A stretch of 64,000 bases of DNA, taken from positions 1-64,000 of the forward strand of contig NZ_AUBM01000009.1 of the NCBI RefSeq assembly GCF_000429245.1, read 5' to 3'. This document shows positions 44,101 to 53,209 of this stretch, piece after piece. Made by a program: the position numbers and the translations under genes. This stretch comes from Schaalia georgiae DSM 6843. Lineage in GTDB: Bacteria; Actinomycetota; Actinomycetes; Actinomycetales; Actinomycetaceae. The stretch's first letter is position 1. Each line of letters starts with the position of its first letter. Under the pieces are notes generated by a model. The model was not told the origin of the DNA. It searched no databases and was given only the letters and a program-made list of their open reading frames with translations.

Positions 44101-44616
44101 CCCGGTTTCCACAAGCACTGTGGGCCCGCGGTGGACACACCCCGTTCCGCCTGTGCACGACGGCACCCGATCTGTGGAGGGCGGCAAGGGGCGGAGTGCC
44201 CGTCCACAGCCCGAGCGGGCGCATCCCCATCTTCGTCCCGAAATTACAGCACTGTAATTATCCGCGCCCCCTCAAGCAAAAGTCCGGTTATCCACAGTTT
44301 CAACACCGCTTATTGTGATGAAGGAAGAATATACGAGGAATCAATCCACTCCCCCGCACATGGGCGCCCGTGCCCATCGGCGCAGCGCACGGCCCTCGGG
44401 CTGCGGCCGGTCGTGCGCGCTTGCGGGAGAGGCTGGGCGCAACAATGCCCCGTGCCCATGGGCCCGACTCTGAGGAGAACCGGCAGACCCCGGGTGCCGT
44501 GCCGGGAGCACTGACGGCTCGGGCGCGAATCGTCGAACGGCCGTAGCCGATGCGCCGAAACCAGTCACTTGTAGGTAAAGTAGGGACGCGATCGTATTCC
44601 CTGTTTGGAGGCTGGC
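44101..44616. other. oriC: dnaA-dnaN gap with DnaA boxes and an A+T-rich stretch
   Basis: A perfect TTATCCACA lies at 44288-44296, with weaker boxes near 44106 and 44212. An inverted repeat ATTACAG-CA-CTGTAAT lies at 44243-44258. The stretch 44296-44345 is locally A+T-rich and could be the unwinding element. In many actinobacteria the origin is mapped to this gap. No gene is present. Confidence 0.7.
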
Positions 44617-45753
44617 ATGAAGTTCACCGTCGCACGAGACGTCCTCGCCGAGGCAGTCTCCTGGACCGCCCGCGCGCTACCGGTCCGACCCGCCAGCCCG
44701 ATCCTGGCCGGTGTGCGGATCCACGCGGCCGACGATGAGCTCACCCTCTCCTCCTTCGACTACGAGGTCTCCGCGAACTCGAAGATCCCGGCCACCGTCG
44801 ACGAGGCGGGCGAAGTACTAGTCTCCGGCCGCCTTCTGGCCGACATCTCCAAATCCTTGCCCTCCAAACCCGTCACCGTCGAACTCGAGGGGCAGAAGGT
44901 CAACCTGGTCTGCGGATCCTCCCACTTCACATTGGCGGTCATGCCGCTCGACGAGTACCCGCTGCTGCCCACGCAGCCCGCCGCCATCGGCTACATCGAC
45001 CCACAGCCCCTCGCCCAGGCGGTCGCCCAGGTCAGCATCGCGGCCTCCCGCGACGACACCCTGCCCCTACTCGCAGGCGTGTGCACCGAACTGACGGGCT
45101 CGACCATCACATTCCTGGCGACTGACCGCTACAGGCTGGCAATGCGAGAGCTCGACTGGCAGCCCACCGACACCTCCATCGAGGAGGTCACCGTCATCAA
45201 GGCCCGCATCCTCCAGGACGTCGCGAAATCCATGACTTCGGGGACGAAGGTCGAGGTCGGCCTGTCGGGCCAGTCCCAGCCGGGCGCCTCCTCCCTCATC
45301 GGCTTCTCCGCCTCGGGCCGCCACACCACCTCAACGCTCATGGACGGCGACTACCCCGCGGTACGCCGCCTCTTCCCCGAGACGACGCCCATCCAAGCCG
45401 TGTGCGACCGGCACGCCCTGCTCGAAGCGGTCAAACGCATGTCCCTGGTCGCCGAGCGCAACACCTCCGTCCGCCTGGCCTTCAGCGAAGGGCAACTGGT
45501 GCTCGAGGCCGGCCAGGGCGAGAACGCCCAGGCCTCGGAGGCCATCGAGGCGACCCTGCACGGAGACGACATCTCCACCGCCTTCAATCCGCAGTTCCTC
45601 ATCGAGGGACTGTCCGTGCTCGACACCGACTACGTGCGCTTCGGTTTCACCCACGCCACGAAGCCCGCCGTCATCACAGGGCAGAAGAAGCCCGACGAGG
45701 GCGAGGTCACGCAGTTCCGCTACCTCCTGATGCCGATCCGCTTCGGCATCTGA
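44617..45753 (+). CDS. dnaN: DNA polymerase III sliding clamp (beta subunit)
   Basis: This 378-residue clamp protein begins M-K-F-T-V-A-R-D-V-L-A-E-A and ends with the family Y-L-L-M-P-I-R motif. It encircles DNA as a dimer and tethers the replicative polymerase. ATG 44617 has GGAGG 5 nt upstream. recF follows after 7 nt. Confidence 0.97.
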   Translation: MKFTVARDVLAEAVSWTARALPVRPASPILAGVRIHAADDELTLSSFDYEVSANSKIPATVDEAGEVLVSGRLLADISKSLPSKPVTVELEGQKVNLVCGSSHFTLAVMPLDEYPLLPTQPAAIGYIDPQPLAQAVAQVSIAASRDDTLPLLAGVCTELTGSTITFLATDRYRLAMRELDWQPTDTSIEEVTVIKARILQDVAKSMTSGTKVEVGLSGQSQPGASSLIGFSASGRHTTSTLMDGDYPAVRRLFPETTPIQAVCDRHALLEAVKRMSLVAERNTSVRLAFSEGQLVLEAGQGENAQASEAIEATLHGDDISTAFNPQFLIEGLSVLDTDYVRFGFTHATKPAVITGQKKPDEGEVTQFRYLLMPIRFGI

Positions 45754-45760
45754 CCCCGCC

Positions 45761-46948
45761 GTGCGCGTCTCCCACCTGGCGCTCGACGACTTCCGCTCGT
45801 GGAGGCGCGGGCTCGTCGAGTTCTCGCCCGGGGCAACGGTACTGGTGGGGGCCAACGGCCAGGGGAAGACGAACCTCGTCGAAGCGATCGCCTACCTGTC
45901 CACCTTCTCCTCCCACCGCGTCGGGGCCGAGTCGGCCCTGGTGCGGATCCCCGAGGATCCGACCTCGACCGCTCCAGGAGGAGCCGTGATCCGCGTGCGG
46001 CTGGTGCAGGCGGAAGGGCGCGAGCAGGTCGTCGAACTCGAGATCGTGCGCGGCAAGGCCAACCGCGCCCGCATCAACCGCACGCAGGTGCGGCCCCGCG
46101 AGATACTCGGCCTGGTCAAGACCGTGGTCTTCGCGCCGGAGGACCTCGCGCTCGTGCGAGGGGACCCCGCCGCCCGCCGCGCGTTCATGGACGACCTGGT
46201 CATCCAGCGCAGCCCCGTCATGGCGGGCGTCAAAGCGGATTTCGAGCGGGTGGCCCGCCAGAGGGCCGCGCTCATGAAGTCCGCGCAGGCGACCGCCCGG
46301 CGGGGCGGAGTGCCCGACTTGTCCACTCTGGACGTGTGGGACCAGCAGTTCGCCCACCTGTCAGCCCGCCTCAGCGCCGCCAGGGCGCAGGCGGTCGCTT
46401 CCCTGGCCGGTCCCGCCTCGCGGGCATACGACGAAGTCGCGGACTCGCCCCGCCGCCTCGCCCTGTTCTTCGAGGCATCAGTGGACCGCGCGATCGGCAC
46501 CGACCCGGAAGACCCCGCCAGCGCGGACCCGTGCGACGCGCCAGCGCAGGAGAGGCGCACCCTGGCGGCGCTGGCCGCGCACCGCGACAAGGAGGTCACT
46601 CGAGGCGTCAACCTGGTCGGCGCGCACCGCGACGAGCTCTCCCTGGTCCTGGGCGGGATGCCAGTCAAGGGCTACGCCTCGCACGGCGAGAGCTGGTCGG
46701 TGGCCCTCGCCCTGCGCCTGGGTGCTTTCGACCTGCTCAGCGAGGATGGGGACACGCCGGTGCTGATCCTCGACGACGTCTTCGCCGAGCTCGATTCTGC
46801 GCGCCGCGAGGGACTGGCCGCCATGGCCTCGCGCGCCGAACAAGCCATCATCACATGCGCCGTCGAGGAGGACATTCCCGCCGGACTGGACCATCGGACC
46901 ATCCGCATCCGCATGGATTCCGCGGAGGGGAGCACCGCCGATGTCTGA
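45761..46948 (+). CDS. recF: DNA repair protein RecF
   Basis: This 395-residue SMC-like ATPase has Walker A G-A-N-G-Q-G-K-T-N, a signature region S-H-G-E-S-W-S-V-A-L-A-L-R-L and Walker B V-L-I-L-D-D-V-F-A-E-L-D. It loads RecA at single-stranded gaps. GTG 45761 lacks a strong ribosome site and probably relies on coupling to dnaN. Its stop overlaps the dciA start by 8 bp. Confidence 0.95.
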   Translation: MRVSHLALDDFRSWRRGLVEFSPGATVLVGANGQGKTNLVEAIAYLSTFSSHRVGAESALVRIPEDPTSTAPGGAVIRVRLVQAEGREQVVELEIVRGKANRARINRTQVRPREILGLVKTVVFAPEDLALVRGDPAARRAFMDDLVIQRSPVMAGVKADFERVARQRAALMKSAQATARRGGVPDLSTLDVWDQQFAHLSARLSAARAQAVASLAGPASRAYDEVADSPRRLALFFEASVDRAIGTDPEDPASADPCDAPAQERRTLAALAAHRDKEVTRGVNLVGAHRDELSLVLGGMPVKGYASHGESWSVALALRLGAFDLLSEDGDTPVLILDDVFAELDSARREGLAAMASRAEQAIITCAVEEDIPAGLDHRTIRIRMDSAEGSTADV

Positions 46949-47663
46949 GGGCGCCGACGAGGAATTCGCCGCCCGCGCCCTGGAGCGGGCGCAGAAAGTG
47001 GCGCGCGCGAGGGGGTACATCCGCTCAACCATGCCCACGTGGGGCATCGACGAGGAGCGCCCTGCGCGCACGGCCGACGGCAGTTCCGAGTACGCGGCCA
47101 TCGAAGTCGACGGCGCGGGCGCGGTCGAGGGTGCGGACTCGAGCGCGCGCCGCGCGCGGATGAGGGCCGAGGCCTACGGGCGCGCGGGCGCCGCGCCGGA
47201 TGCTGAGGCGGATCCGGAGGGGGACCTCGGCGCCCTGCGCGCAGCGCTGGCCACCCGCCCCGACCAATGGCGCAAGAACCCGGGGATGGCCCCGATGCGC
47301 ACCCAGTACCGACGGGCCTCCAGCCTGGGGAGCGTCCTGAACCGTATGATCCGGCGCAACCAGTGGGACACCCCCACCCGCATGGGGTCGATCATGGCGT
47401 TGTGGCCCGCCATTGTCGGAGACGACATCGCCGCGCACGCCACGATCGAAACCTTCGAGGGGCACAAACTCATTGTGCGGTGCTCGTCGACCGCCTGGGC
47501 CAAGAACCTCCACCTGTACCTGCCCATGATCGAGCGGCGCATCGCCGAGGAAGTGGGAGCGGGGGTGGTCCAGCAGGTCGTCATCCGCGGGCCGGTGGCC
47601 CCCTCGTGGCGCAAGGGCCCCCTGTCGGTCAAAGGGAGGGGACCGCGCGACACCTACGGGTGA
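46941..47663 (+). CDS. dciA: DciA-like DUF721 protein
   Basis: This 240-residue protein has a disordered acidic/basic N-terminal half and a C-terminal DUF721 domain (about residues 130-225) with I-M-A-L-W-P-A-I-V-G-D-D-I-A-A-H-A and L-I-V-R-C-S-S-T-A-W-A. DUF721/DciA proteins help load the replicative helicase in bacteria lacking DnaC. It overlaps recF by 8 bp. Confidence 0.9.
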   Translation: MSEGADEEFAARALERAQKVARARGYIRSTMPTWGIDEERPARTADGSSEYAAIEVDGAGAVEGADSSARRARMRAEAYGRAGAAPDAEADPEGDLGALRAALATRPDQWRKNPGMAPMRTQYRRASSLGSVLNRMIRRNQWDTPTRMGSIMALWPAIVGDDIAAHATIETFEGHKLIVRCSSTAWAKNLHLYLPMIERRIAEEVGAGVVQQVVIRGPVAPSWRKGPLSVKGRGPRDTYG

Positions 47664-47792
47664 GGGGCGCATATGCCCGCAAAACTAACAGTTTATTGGT
47701 AAGTGTTATTTTGCTGTGGATCGGTGCGGTATTATCGCACTCAACAGGTGCGGTCACCACACGGCGCGCCAGTCGAACATGAGGAGAGCTCC

Positions 47793-48794
47793 ATGTCCAC
47801 AGTCCCACCTTCTGCCGGTGGCCCCACCCCGTTGGGCCCGTCGCAGGATCCCTGGTCCGCGAACCAGAACCCGGGCGCTTCACAACAGGGCGCCCCTGGC
47901 GCATCCCCCCTGCCCTACTCCGATCAGCCTACCTCGGTGCTTCCCCCAACTTCCGCCCCGTACCAGGGCGGCGGGGCCCCGGGCTCCCCGCAGCAGGGCG
48001 GGTACCCGCCTCAGTCGAGTCCGGGTGCTCAGCAGAACGGCTACGCCCCCACCGCCCAGCAGGGCGGGTACGGGGCACCGGATTACGGCCAGGGCGCCCC
48101 CTACGGGCAGCCCGGACCGGGGTATGGGGGCCCCGGTGGCTCCCCTGCGCCCAAGAAGAACACGACGGCGATCATCATCGGCGCAATCGTCGCCGTGCTG
48201 GTCGTCGCGGGTGTGGGATTCGCTGTCTACTGGTTCGGATTCCGCGGTTCCTCCGATCCGACGGCCGGATCCGCGCCGACCGAGTCCGCGCCTGCCAGCC
48301 CCGGCGTTCCCAGTGCTGGCGGCGGTTCGCCCAGCGCCGCACCGACCTCGTCGGGCGGCGGGAGCTCGAATGGGGGCTCCGCCTCCCAGGGGCAACCGGG
48401 CAATATGACCCTGGATGCGTCCGGTGTGAAAATGTCGGTCGACGGCGCTGAGCGCGGACCGAAGGACAACAGCGGACAGGACACTGTGGTCGTGACTCTG
48501 ACAACGACGAACAACACCAGTTCGGCCCAGCCCGTAGTCGCCGCAATCCCGCTAGCGTTCTCAGGTCGGGAGGCGAAAGACGAGAACGTTCTCTTGCCAG
48601 CGGTCTTCCCCGTGGGCAGTGAGCCCAATGGGGTGGGTTTCAAGGAAGGCGATGAGCAAACCGTTCAACCCGGGAAGAGTGTCACGTGGAAGCTGGCGTA
48701 CACGCTGCCGCAGACGACTGATGAGATTACCATCCAGTTGATCAGCGCGGATGGGAGTACGGCGGGCCCCTGGACACTGAAACTTTCGAAGTAA
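47793..48794 (+). CDS. Membrane-anchored DUF5067-type protein, copy 1
   Basis: This 333-residue protein has a Pro/Gly/Gln-rich cytoplasmic N-terminus (about residues 1-115), one transmembrane helix, a Ser/Gly/Pro linker and an outer domain resembling DUF5067/DUF4352: V-D-G-A-E-R-G-P-K-D-N-S-G-Q-D-T, then T-T-N-N-T, and V-Q-P-G-K-S-V-T-W-K-L-A-Y-T-L. The function of the family is unknown; an extracytoplasmic immunoglobulin-like role is inferred. ATG 47793 has GAGGAG 6 nt upstream. A TATTAT at 47730 may be its -10. It is the first of three tandem paralogues. Confidence 0.75.
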   Translation: MSTVPPSAGGPTPLGPSQDPWSANQNPGASQQGAPGASPLPYSDQPTSVLPPTSAPYQGGGAPGSPQQGGYPPQSSPGAQQNGYAPTAQQGGYGAPDYGQGAPYGQPGPGYGGPGGSPAPKKNTTAIIIGAIVAVLVVAGVGFAVYWFGFRGSSDPTAGSAPTESAPASPGVPSAGGGSPSAAPTSSGGGSSNGGSASQGQPGNMTLDASGVKMSVDGAERGPKDNSGQDTVVVTLTTTNNTSSAQPVVAAIPLAFSGREAKDENVLLPAVFPVGSEPNGVGFKEGDEQTVQPGKSVTWKLAYTLPQTTDEITIQLISADGSTAGPWTLKLSK

Positions 48795-48847
48795 CCGCAG
48801 GGCCCGCGCGGACAAGATCGGCCCGGCAACGAGCACAAGGAGAAACC

Positions 48848-49831
48848 ATGTCGTACGCACCGCCCCCGGAAGGGGGATCCGGCTCTTGGGGGCCCACCGA
48901 TCCTTATGGGACGATGGGCGTCAAGCCTCAAGGGGAATCGGCGCAAGGGGCGCCCAAACCGGGTAGTGCCCAAGCCCCACTGCAGCCCCAGGCTCCCGCG
49001 CCCCAGGGCTTTCCCGGGCAGCCCGCAGGGGGCGGAGCGCCCTGGGCTGGCGGGTCCTCAGACTCCACAGGCTCGCAAGTTCCGCCCCCGCCGGGGGGCT
49101 TCGCCCCCACGGGATACGGTGCGATGGGCCCCGCGCAGGGCGGTTACCAGATGCAGCCGCCCGCTCCAGGGGCTCCGGGAGGGGCTCCGGGCAGCGGCGG
49201 CAACAAAAGCATGTGGATCGCCATCGCCGCAGTGGTGGGTGTTCTGGTCGTCGCCCTCGGCGGTTTCGGCATCTACAAACTGGTTACAGGCGGGCAGTCG
49301 GCAACGACCACCCCGACCGCGGGCGCGACTGCTCCGCCAGCTGGCGCCGACCCCGCTCCGTCGCCCACCACCCCCGCGCCTGGCGCAGGCGGCCCTTCCC
49401 CGTCGGCTGGCGGGGGTAGCAAGGCCCCGTCGGCGAACACCGGGGCAACGGACTTGGGAACCACCTCAATGGCTGGAGGCAAGGTCGTGTCCGAGTTCAG
49501 TATTCTTCCTGGGCCGGACGACGCGCAGGGGAAGAAAACCATCATCGTCGTGCAGAAGCTGACGAACAACTCGTCCGAGTCGATCAACGTCAGCAATTAC
49601 TCCATGTTCGTCACCCAGCGCAAGGCGTTGCTCGAGCACTCGGACTACCCGTCCGGCAAGAAGCCCGACCAGGTCGATCCCAGCAAGTGGTTCGCGATCG
49701 TTCAACCCGGTCAGGAGATCACGGTTTCCTTCGCGTACACGCTGGTCGATTCCTCACAAGTTGAGATCGAACCCTATGACGTGACCGACATGGCCACGGA
49801 TTACCCGAAGTACTACTGGCAGCCCTCGTAA
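48848..49831 (+). CDS. Membrane-anchored DUF5067-type protein, copy 2
   Basis: This 327-residue paralogue of the previous gene has the same plan: a Pro/Gly-rich N-terminus, a transmembrane helix near residue 125, a Thr/Pro/Ala linker and an outer domain with K-T-I-I-V-V-Q-K-L-T-N-N-S and V-Q-P-G-Q-E-I-T-V-S-F-A-Y-T-L. ATG 48848 has AAGGAG 6 nt upstream. The outer domain has diverged more than the overall layout, suggesting different partners. Confidence 0.75.
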   Translation: MSYAPPPEGGSGSWGPTDPYGTMGVKPQGESAQGAPKPGSAQAPLQPQAPAPQGFPGQPAGGGAPWAGGSSDSTGSQVPPPPGGFAPTGYGAMGPAQGGYQMQPPAPGAPGGAPGSGGNKSMWIAIAAVVGVLVVALGGFGIYKLVTGGQSATTTPTAGATAPPAGADPAPSPTTPAPGAGGPSPSAGGGSKAPSANTGATDLGTTSMAGGKVVSEFSILPGPDDAQGKKTIIVVQKLTNNSSESINVSNYSMFVTQRKALLEHSDYPSGKKPDQVDPSKWFAIVQPGQEITVSFAYTLVDSSQVEIEPYDVTDMATDYPKYYWQPS

Positions 49832-49853
49832 CGGGGCCCATCCGCAGCGAGGA

Positions 49854-49881
49854 GCCCGGGCAGTGCTCGCACTGCCCGGGC
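49854..49881 (+). terminator. Hairpin after DUF5067-type copy 2
   Basis: A perfect 12-bp stem with a 4-nt loop (GCCCGGGCAGTG at 49854-49865 pairs with 49870-49881) lies 22 nt beyond the stop codon. Confidence 0.8.
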
Positions 49882-49995
49882 CCTGCTGGCGTTCGCGGGG
49901 CGCCACCCGACCGGAGGCTCCCAAGGAACACTGTGCGATAGGATCCGCCCGTAGGAGCCCTCGAGCCGGGGGCGGGATGAATCAAGGAGCACGCA

Positions 49996-50889
49996 GTGTC
50001 GTACACGCCGCCAGGGGGCAGCCCCAACCTGGATCCATTGCCCTCAGGGCAGACGAACCCACAGGATCCCTACGGCGCTCTGAGCGGGACCCCTCCCCAG
50101 GGGTCCCCGGTGCCCGGCAGTGCCCAGCCCGGGTCGGCGCAGGCGTCCCCTGCCTCGTCGGCTGACGGCGGCGGAGCCAGCGGCGGCGGCCACTTCCCGC
50201 AACCCGGGGCCTTCGCCCCCTCCGGGTACCAGGCAACGCCCTACCCGACCGCCGCGTCCCAGGATGGAACGGGGTACGGCGCGATGCCCGCGGTGAACGC
50301 TCCGACCTTCCCAGCCGTCCGAATGGCGGGCGCCCCGCAGAACACGTCGCCGACGACGAAGGCGGCGGGCACGATCGCGGGGATCCTCATCGCCGTCGTC
50401 CTGATCGGTCTGGTCGCCTTCGCGATCTACAGGGTCGCCCTGGTCGCTTCCCCCTCCAACGATCCAGTGCCCGGGTACTCCTCCACCAGCGCGTCCCAGG
50501 ACGACGACCCCATGGAGGCGGACCTGCCCGTCGCGAAGGCGCACATCGCAGTCGACGACGTGCGCGAAGGGCCCGAGGACGTCAACGGCCGCGGCACCGT
50601 GGTCTTCACCTTAACGGCGACGAACAACTCCGACGGGCCCCTGCTCAAAACGGATCTGCACCCGGAGGTCACCCAGAACGGCGCCGACCGCTCGCTGACG
50701 GACTACCCCAAGGGCGGGGAGCCCGAGGGCTTCGACCCCAACGGGATCTTCGGCGAGATCCAACCCGGCGGGACGCAGACATGGACGGTCGCCTACGAGG
50801 TCTCCAACCGCACGGACCTGACCGTCCGGGTGCGCGACTCCAACGGTTCCACCTCCGGCCTGCCCGAGTGGGTCCTCAGTTTCCCGTGA
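49996..50889 (+). CDS. Membrane-anchored DUF5067-type protein, copy 3
   Basis: This 297-residue third paralogue has a Pro/Gly/Ser-rich N-terminus, a transmembrane helix near residues 125-148 and an outer domain with V-R-E-G-P-E-D-V-N-G-R-G-T-V-V-F-T-L-T-A-T-N-N and I-Q-P-G-G-T-Q-T-W-T-V-A-Y-E. GTG 49996 has AAGGAG 7 nt upstream. It is separated from copy 2 by a strong terminator, so it should have its own promoter. Confidence 0.75.
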   Translation: MSYTPPGGSPNLDPLPSGQTNPQDPYGALSGTPPQGSPVPGSAQPGSAQASPASSADGGGASGGGHFPQPGAFAPSGYQATPYPTAASQDGTGYGAMPAVNAPTFPAVRMAGAPQNTSPTTKAAGTIAGILIAVVLIGLVAFAIYRVALVASPSNDPVPGYSSTSASQDDDPMEADLPVAKAHIAVDDVREGPEDVNGRGTVVFTLTATNNSDGPLLKTDLHPEVTQNGADRSLTDYPKGGEPEGFDPNGIFGEIQPGGTQTWTVAYEVSNRTDLTVRVRDSNGSTSGLPEWVLSFP

Positions 50890-50898
50890 ACGCGCCCT

Positions 50899-50930
50899 CC
50901 GGCCCGCTGTGCGCAACGGCGGCGGGCCGG
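50899..50930 (+). terminator. Hairpin after DUF5067-type copy 3
   Basis: CCGGCCCGC at 50899-50907 pairs with GCGGGCCGG at 50922-50930, a 9-bp stem starting 9 nt beyond the stop codon. Confidence 0.65.
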
Positions 50931-50992
50931 GAGCCGGCCGCCTCGTGATCCGGTGCTGCCGCATATGATTCGTCACAGGGCCGAAAACGTTG

Positions 50993-51063
50993 AAATATCA
51001 ATATTTTATGGAGTAACCCCTGAGGGTGTCGTTTCCCGGGCGCACAGGCACTTTTGATAGAAT
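50993..51063 (+). promoter_or_regulatory. Probable gyrB promoter region
   Basis: TGATAGAAT at 51055-51063 is an extended -10 with no clear -35. Upstream, at 50993-51006, lies the A+T palindrome AAATAT-CA-ATATTT in an otherwise G+C-rich gap. Supercoiling-sensitive control of gyrB is common, but nothing here proves it. Confidence 0.5.
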
Positions 51064-51118
51064 CTGCAAGGTTAAACATCGGATCTCAGTGATCCGGTCC
51101 ATGCGCGAGGGGAGCCAC

Positions 51119-53143
51119 GTGGCTGACATCGACAACAAGACCGACGGCGCCGCGACCTACGGCGCCTCGGACATCACCGTTCTCGAAGGACTCGAAGCCG
51201 TCCGCAAGCGCCCGGGCATGTACATCGGGTCCACAGGGGAGCGGGGCCTGCACCACCTGGTGTACGAGGTCGTCGACAACTCCGTCGACGAGGCGCTGGC
51301 CGGGTACGCCGACCACATCGAGGTCACCATCCAGGCCGACGGCGGTATCAAAGTGGTCGATAACGGTCGAGGCATCCCCGTCGACGAGCACCCCACCGAG
51401 CACAGGCCCACAGTCGAAGTCGTCATGACGATCCTCCACGCCGGCGGGAAGTTCGGAGGCGGCGGCTACGCGGTCTCCGGCGGCCTCCACGGCGTCGGCA
51501 TCTCCGTCGTCAACGCCCTGTCCACCCGGGTCGACACCGAGATCCGCCGCCAGGGCCACGTGTGGCGGATGTCCTTCGCCAACGGCGGCACGCCCGTCAC
51601 CCCGCTGGAACGCGGCGAGGAGACCACTGAGACGGGGACGACCCAGGTCTTCTACCCCGACCCCTCCATCTTCGAGACCGTCGAGTTCGACTTCGAGACC
51701 CTGCGCCAGCGCTTCCAGCAGATGGCCTTCCTCAACAAGGGTCTGCGCATCACGCTCACGGACGAACGCGAGAACGCCATCGAGGAGGGCGACGAGATCG
51801 CGGGCGCCCCCGACGAGGACCCGCAGGAGGCCGGGGGGCGCCTGAGCGTCACCTACTGCTACGAGCACGGCCTGCGCGACTACGTCGAGTACCTGGATTC
51901 GGCGAAGAAGACCGACACGATCAACAACGAGATCATCGACTTCGAGGCCGAGAACGACGAGGGCACCATGAGCGTCGAGATCGCCATGCAGTGGACCAGC
52001 GCCTACTCCTCCTCGGTGCACACCTTCGCCAACACCATCAACACCACCGAGGGCGGTATGCACGAGGAGGGCTTCCGCACGGCCCTGACCTCCCTGGTCA
52101 ACCGCTACGGCCGCGACAAGGGCATCATCCGCGACAAGGACGACAACCTCACCGGCGACGACGTGCGCGAGGGCTTGACCGCCGTCATCTCCATCAAACT
52201 CACCGAACCCCAGTTCGAGGGCCAGACGAAGACGAAACTGGGCAACACGGAGGCGCGCACCTTCGTGGCGCAGCAGGTCTACTCCAAGCTCACCGACTGG
52301 TTCGACGCCCACCCCGCCGACGCCAAGGCCATCATCGCCAAGGGGCAGGCCGCGCAGGCCGCCCGCGTCGCCGCCCGCAAGGCCCGGGAGGCCACCAGGC
52401 GAAAGGGGGTCCTCGAGTCCGCCTCCATGCCCGGCAAGTTGCGCGACTGCTCGTCCCGCACACCCTCCGAGTGCGAGATCTTCATCGTCGAGGGCGACTC
52501 CGCCGGCGGCTCGGCCGTGGGCGGGCGCGACCCCGAGCGCCAGGCCATTCTGCCGATCCGCGGCAAAATCCTCAACGTGGAGAAGGCGCGCCTGGACCGC
52601 GCCCTGTCCTCGGACACGATCCGCTCCCTCATCACGGCCTTCGGGACCGGCATCGGTGAGGAATTCGACATCGAGAAGCTACGCTACGGCAAGATCGTCA
52701 TCATGGCCGACGCCGACGTCGACGGCCAGCACATCGCGACCCTGCTGCTCACCCTGCTCTTCCGCTACATGCGTCCCCTCATCGAGGGCGGGCACACATT
52801 CATCGCCATGCCGCCGCTCTACCGCCTCAAATGGACTAACTCGGACCACGAGTTCGCGTACTCCGACAAGGAGCGCGACGAGCTGCTGGCGGTCGGGGCG
52901 GCCGCGAACAAGCGCCTCCCGAAGGAGGGCGGCATCCAGCGCTACAAGGGCCTCGGCGAGATGAACGACCACGAACTGTGGGAAACGACGATGGACCCCG
53001 AGCACCGGATCCTCAAACAGGTCACCCTGGACGAGGCCGCGGACGCCGACGAGACCTTCACCATCCTCATGGGTGACGATGTCGACAGGCGCCGCACCTT
53101 CATCCAGCGCAACGCCACAGACGTGCGCTTCCTCGACATCTGA
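51119..53143 (+). CDS. gyrB: DNA gyrase subunit B
   Basis: This 674-residue GHKL ATPase/Toprim protein has [34 protein letters not shown] and the Toprim block [10 protein letters not shown] with D-A-D-V-D-G-Q-H-I. It supplies ATP-driven strand passage with GyrA. GTG 51119 has GAGGGGAG 4 nt upstream; 31 codons before it are discarded. gyrA follows after 66 nt. Confidence 0.97.
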   Translation: MADIDNKTDGAATYGASDITVLEGLEAVRKRPGMYIGSTGERGLHHLVYEVVDNSVDEALAGYADHIEVTIQADGGIKVVDNGRGIPVDEHPTEHRPTVEVVMTILHAGGKFGGGGYAVSGGLHGVGISVVNALSTRVDTEIRRQGHVWRMSFANGGTPVTPLERGEETTETGTTQVFYPDPSIFETVEFDFETLRQRFQQMAFLNKGLRITLTDERENAIEEGDEIAGAPDEDPQEAGGRLSVTYCYEHGLRDYVEYLDSAKKTDTINNEIIDFEAENDEGTMSVEIAMQWTSAYSSSVHTFANTINTTEGGMHEEGFRTALTSLVNRYGRDKGIIRDKDDNLTGDDVREGLTAVISIKLTEPQFEGQTKTKLGNTEARTFVAQQVYSKLTDWFDAHPADAKAIIAKGQAAQAARVAARKAREATRRKGVLESASMPGKLRDCSSRTPSECEIFIVEGDSAGGSAVGGRDPERQAILPIRGKILNVEKARLDRALSSDTIRSLITAFGTGIGEEFDIEKLRYGKIVIMADADVDGQHIATLLLTLLFRYMRPLIEGGHTFIAMPPLYRLKWTNSDHEFAYSDKERDELLAVGAAANKRLPKEGGIQRYKGLGEMNDHELWETTMDPEHRILKQVTLDEAADADETFTILMGDDVDRRRTFIQRNATDVRFLDI

Positions 53144-53209
53144 CCCATCACCAGCGGTTCCGCGCACCGGGCGCTGCCCGCGCGGCCGCAGAACGAACGA
53201 AGGAACAAC

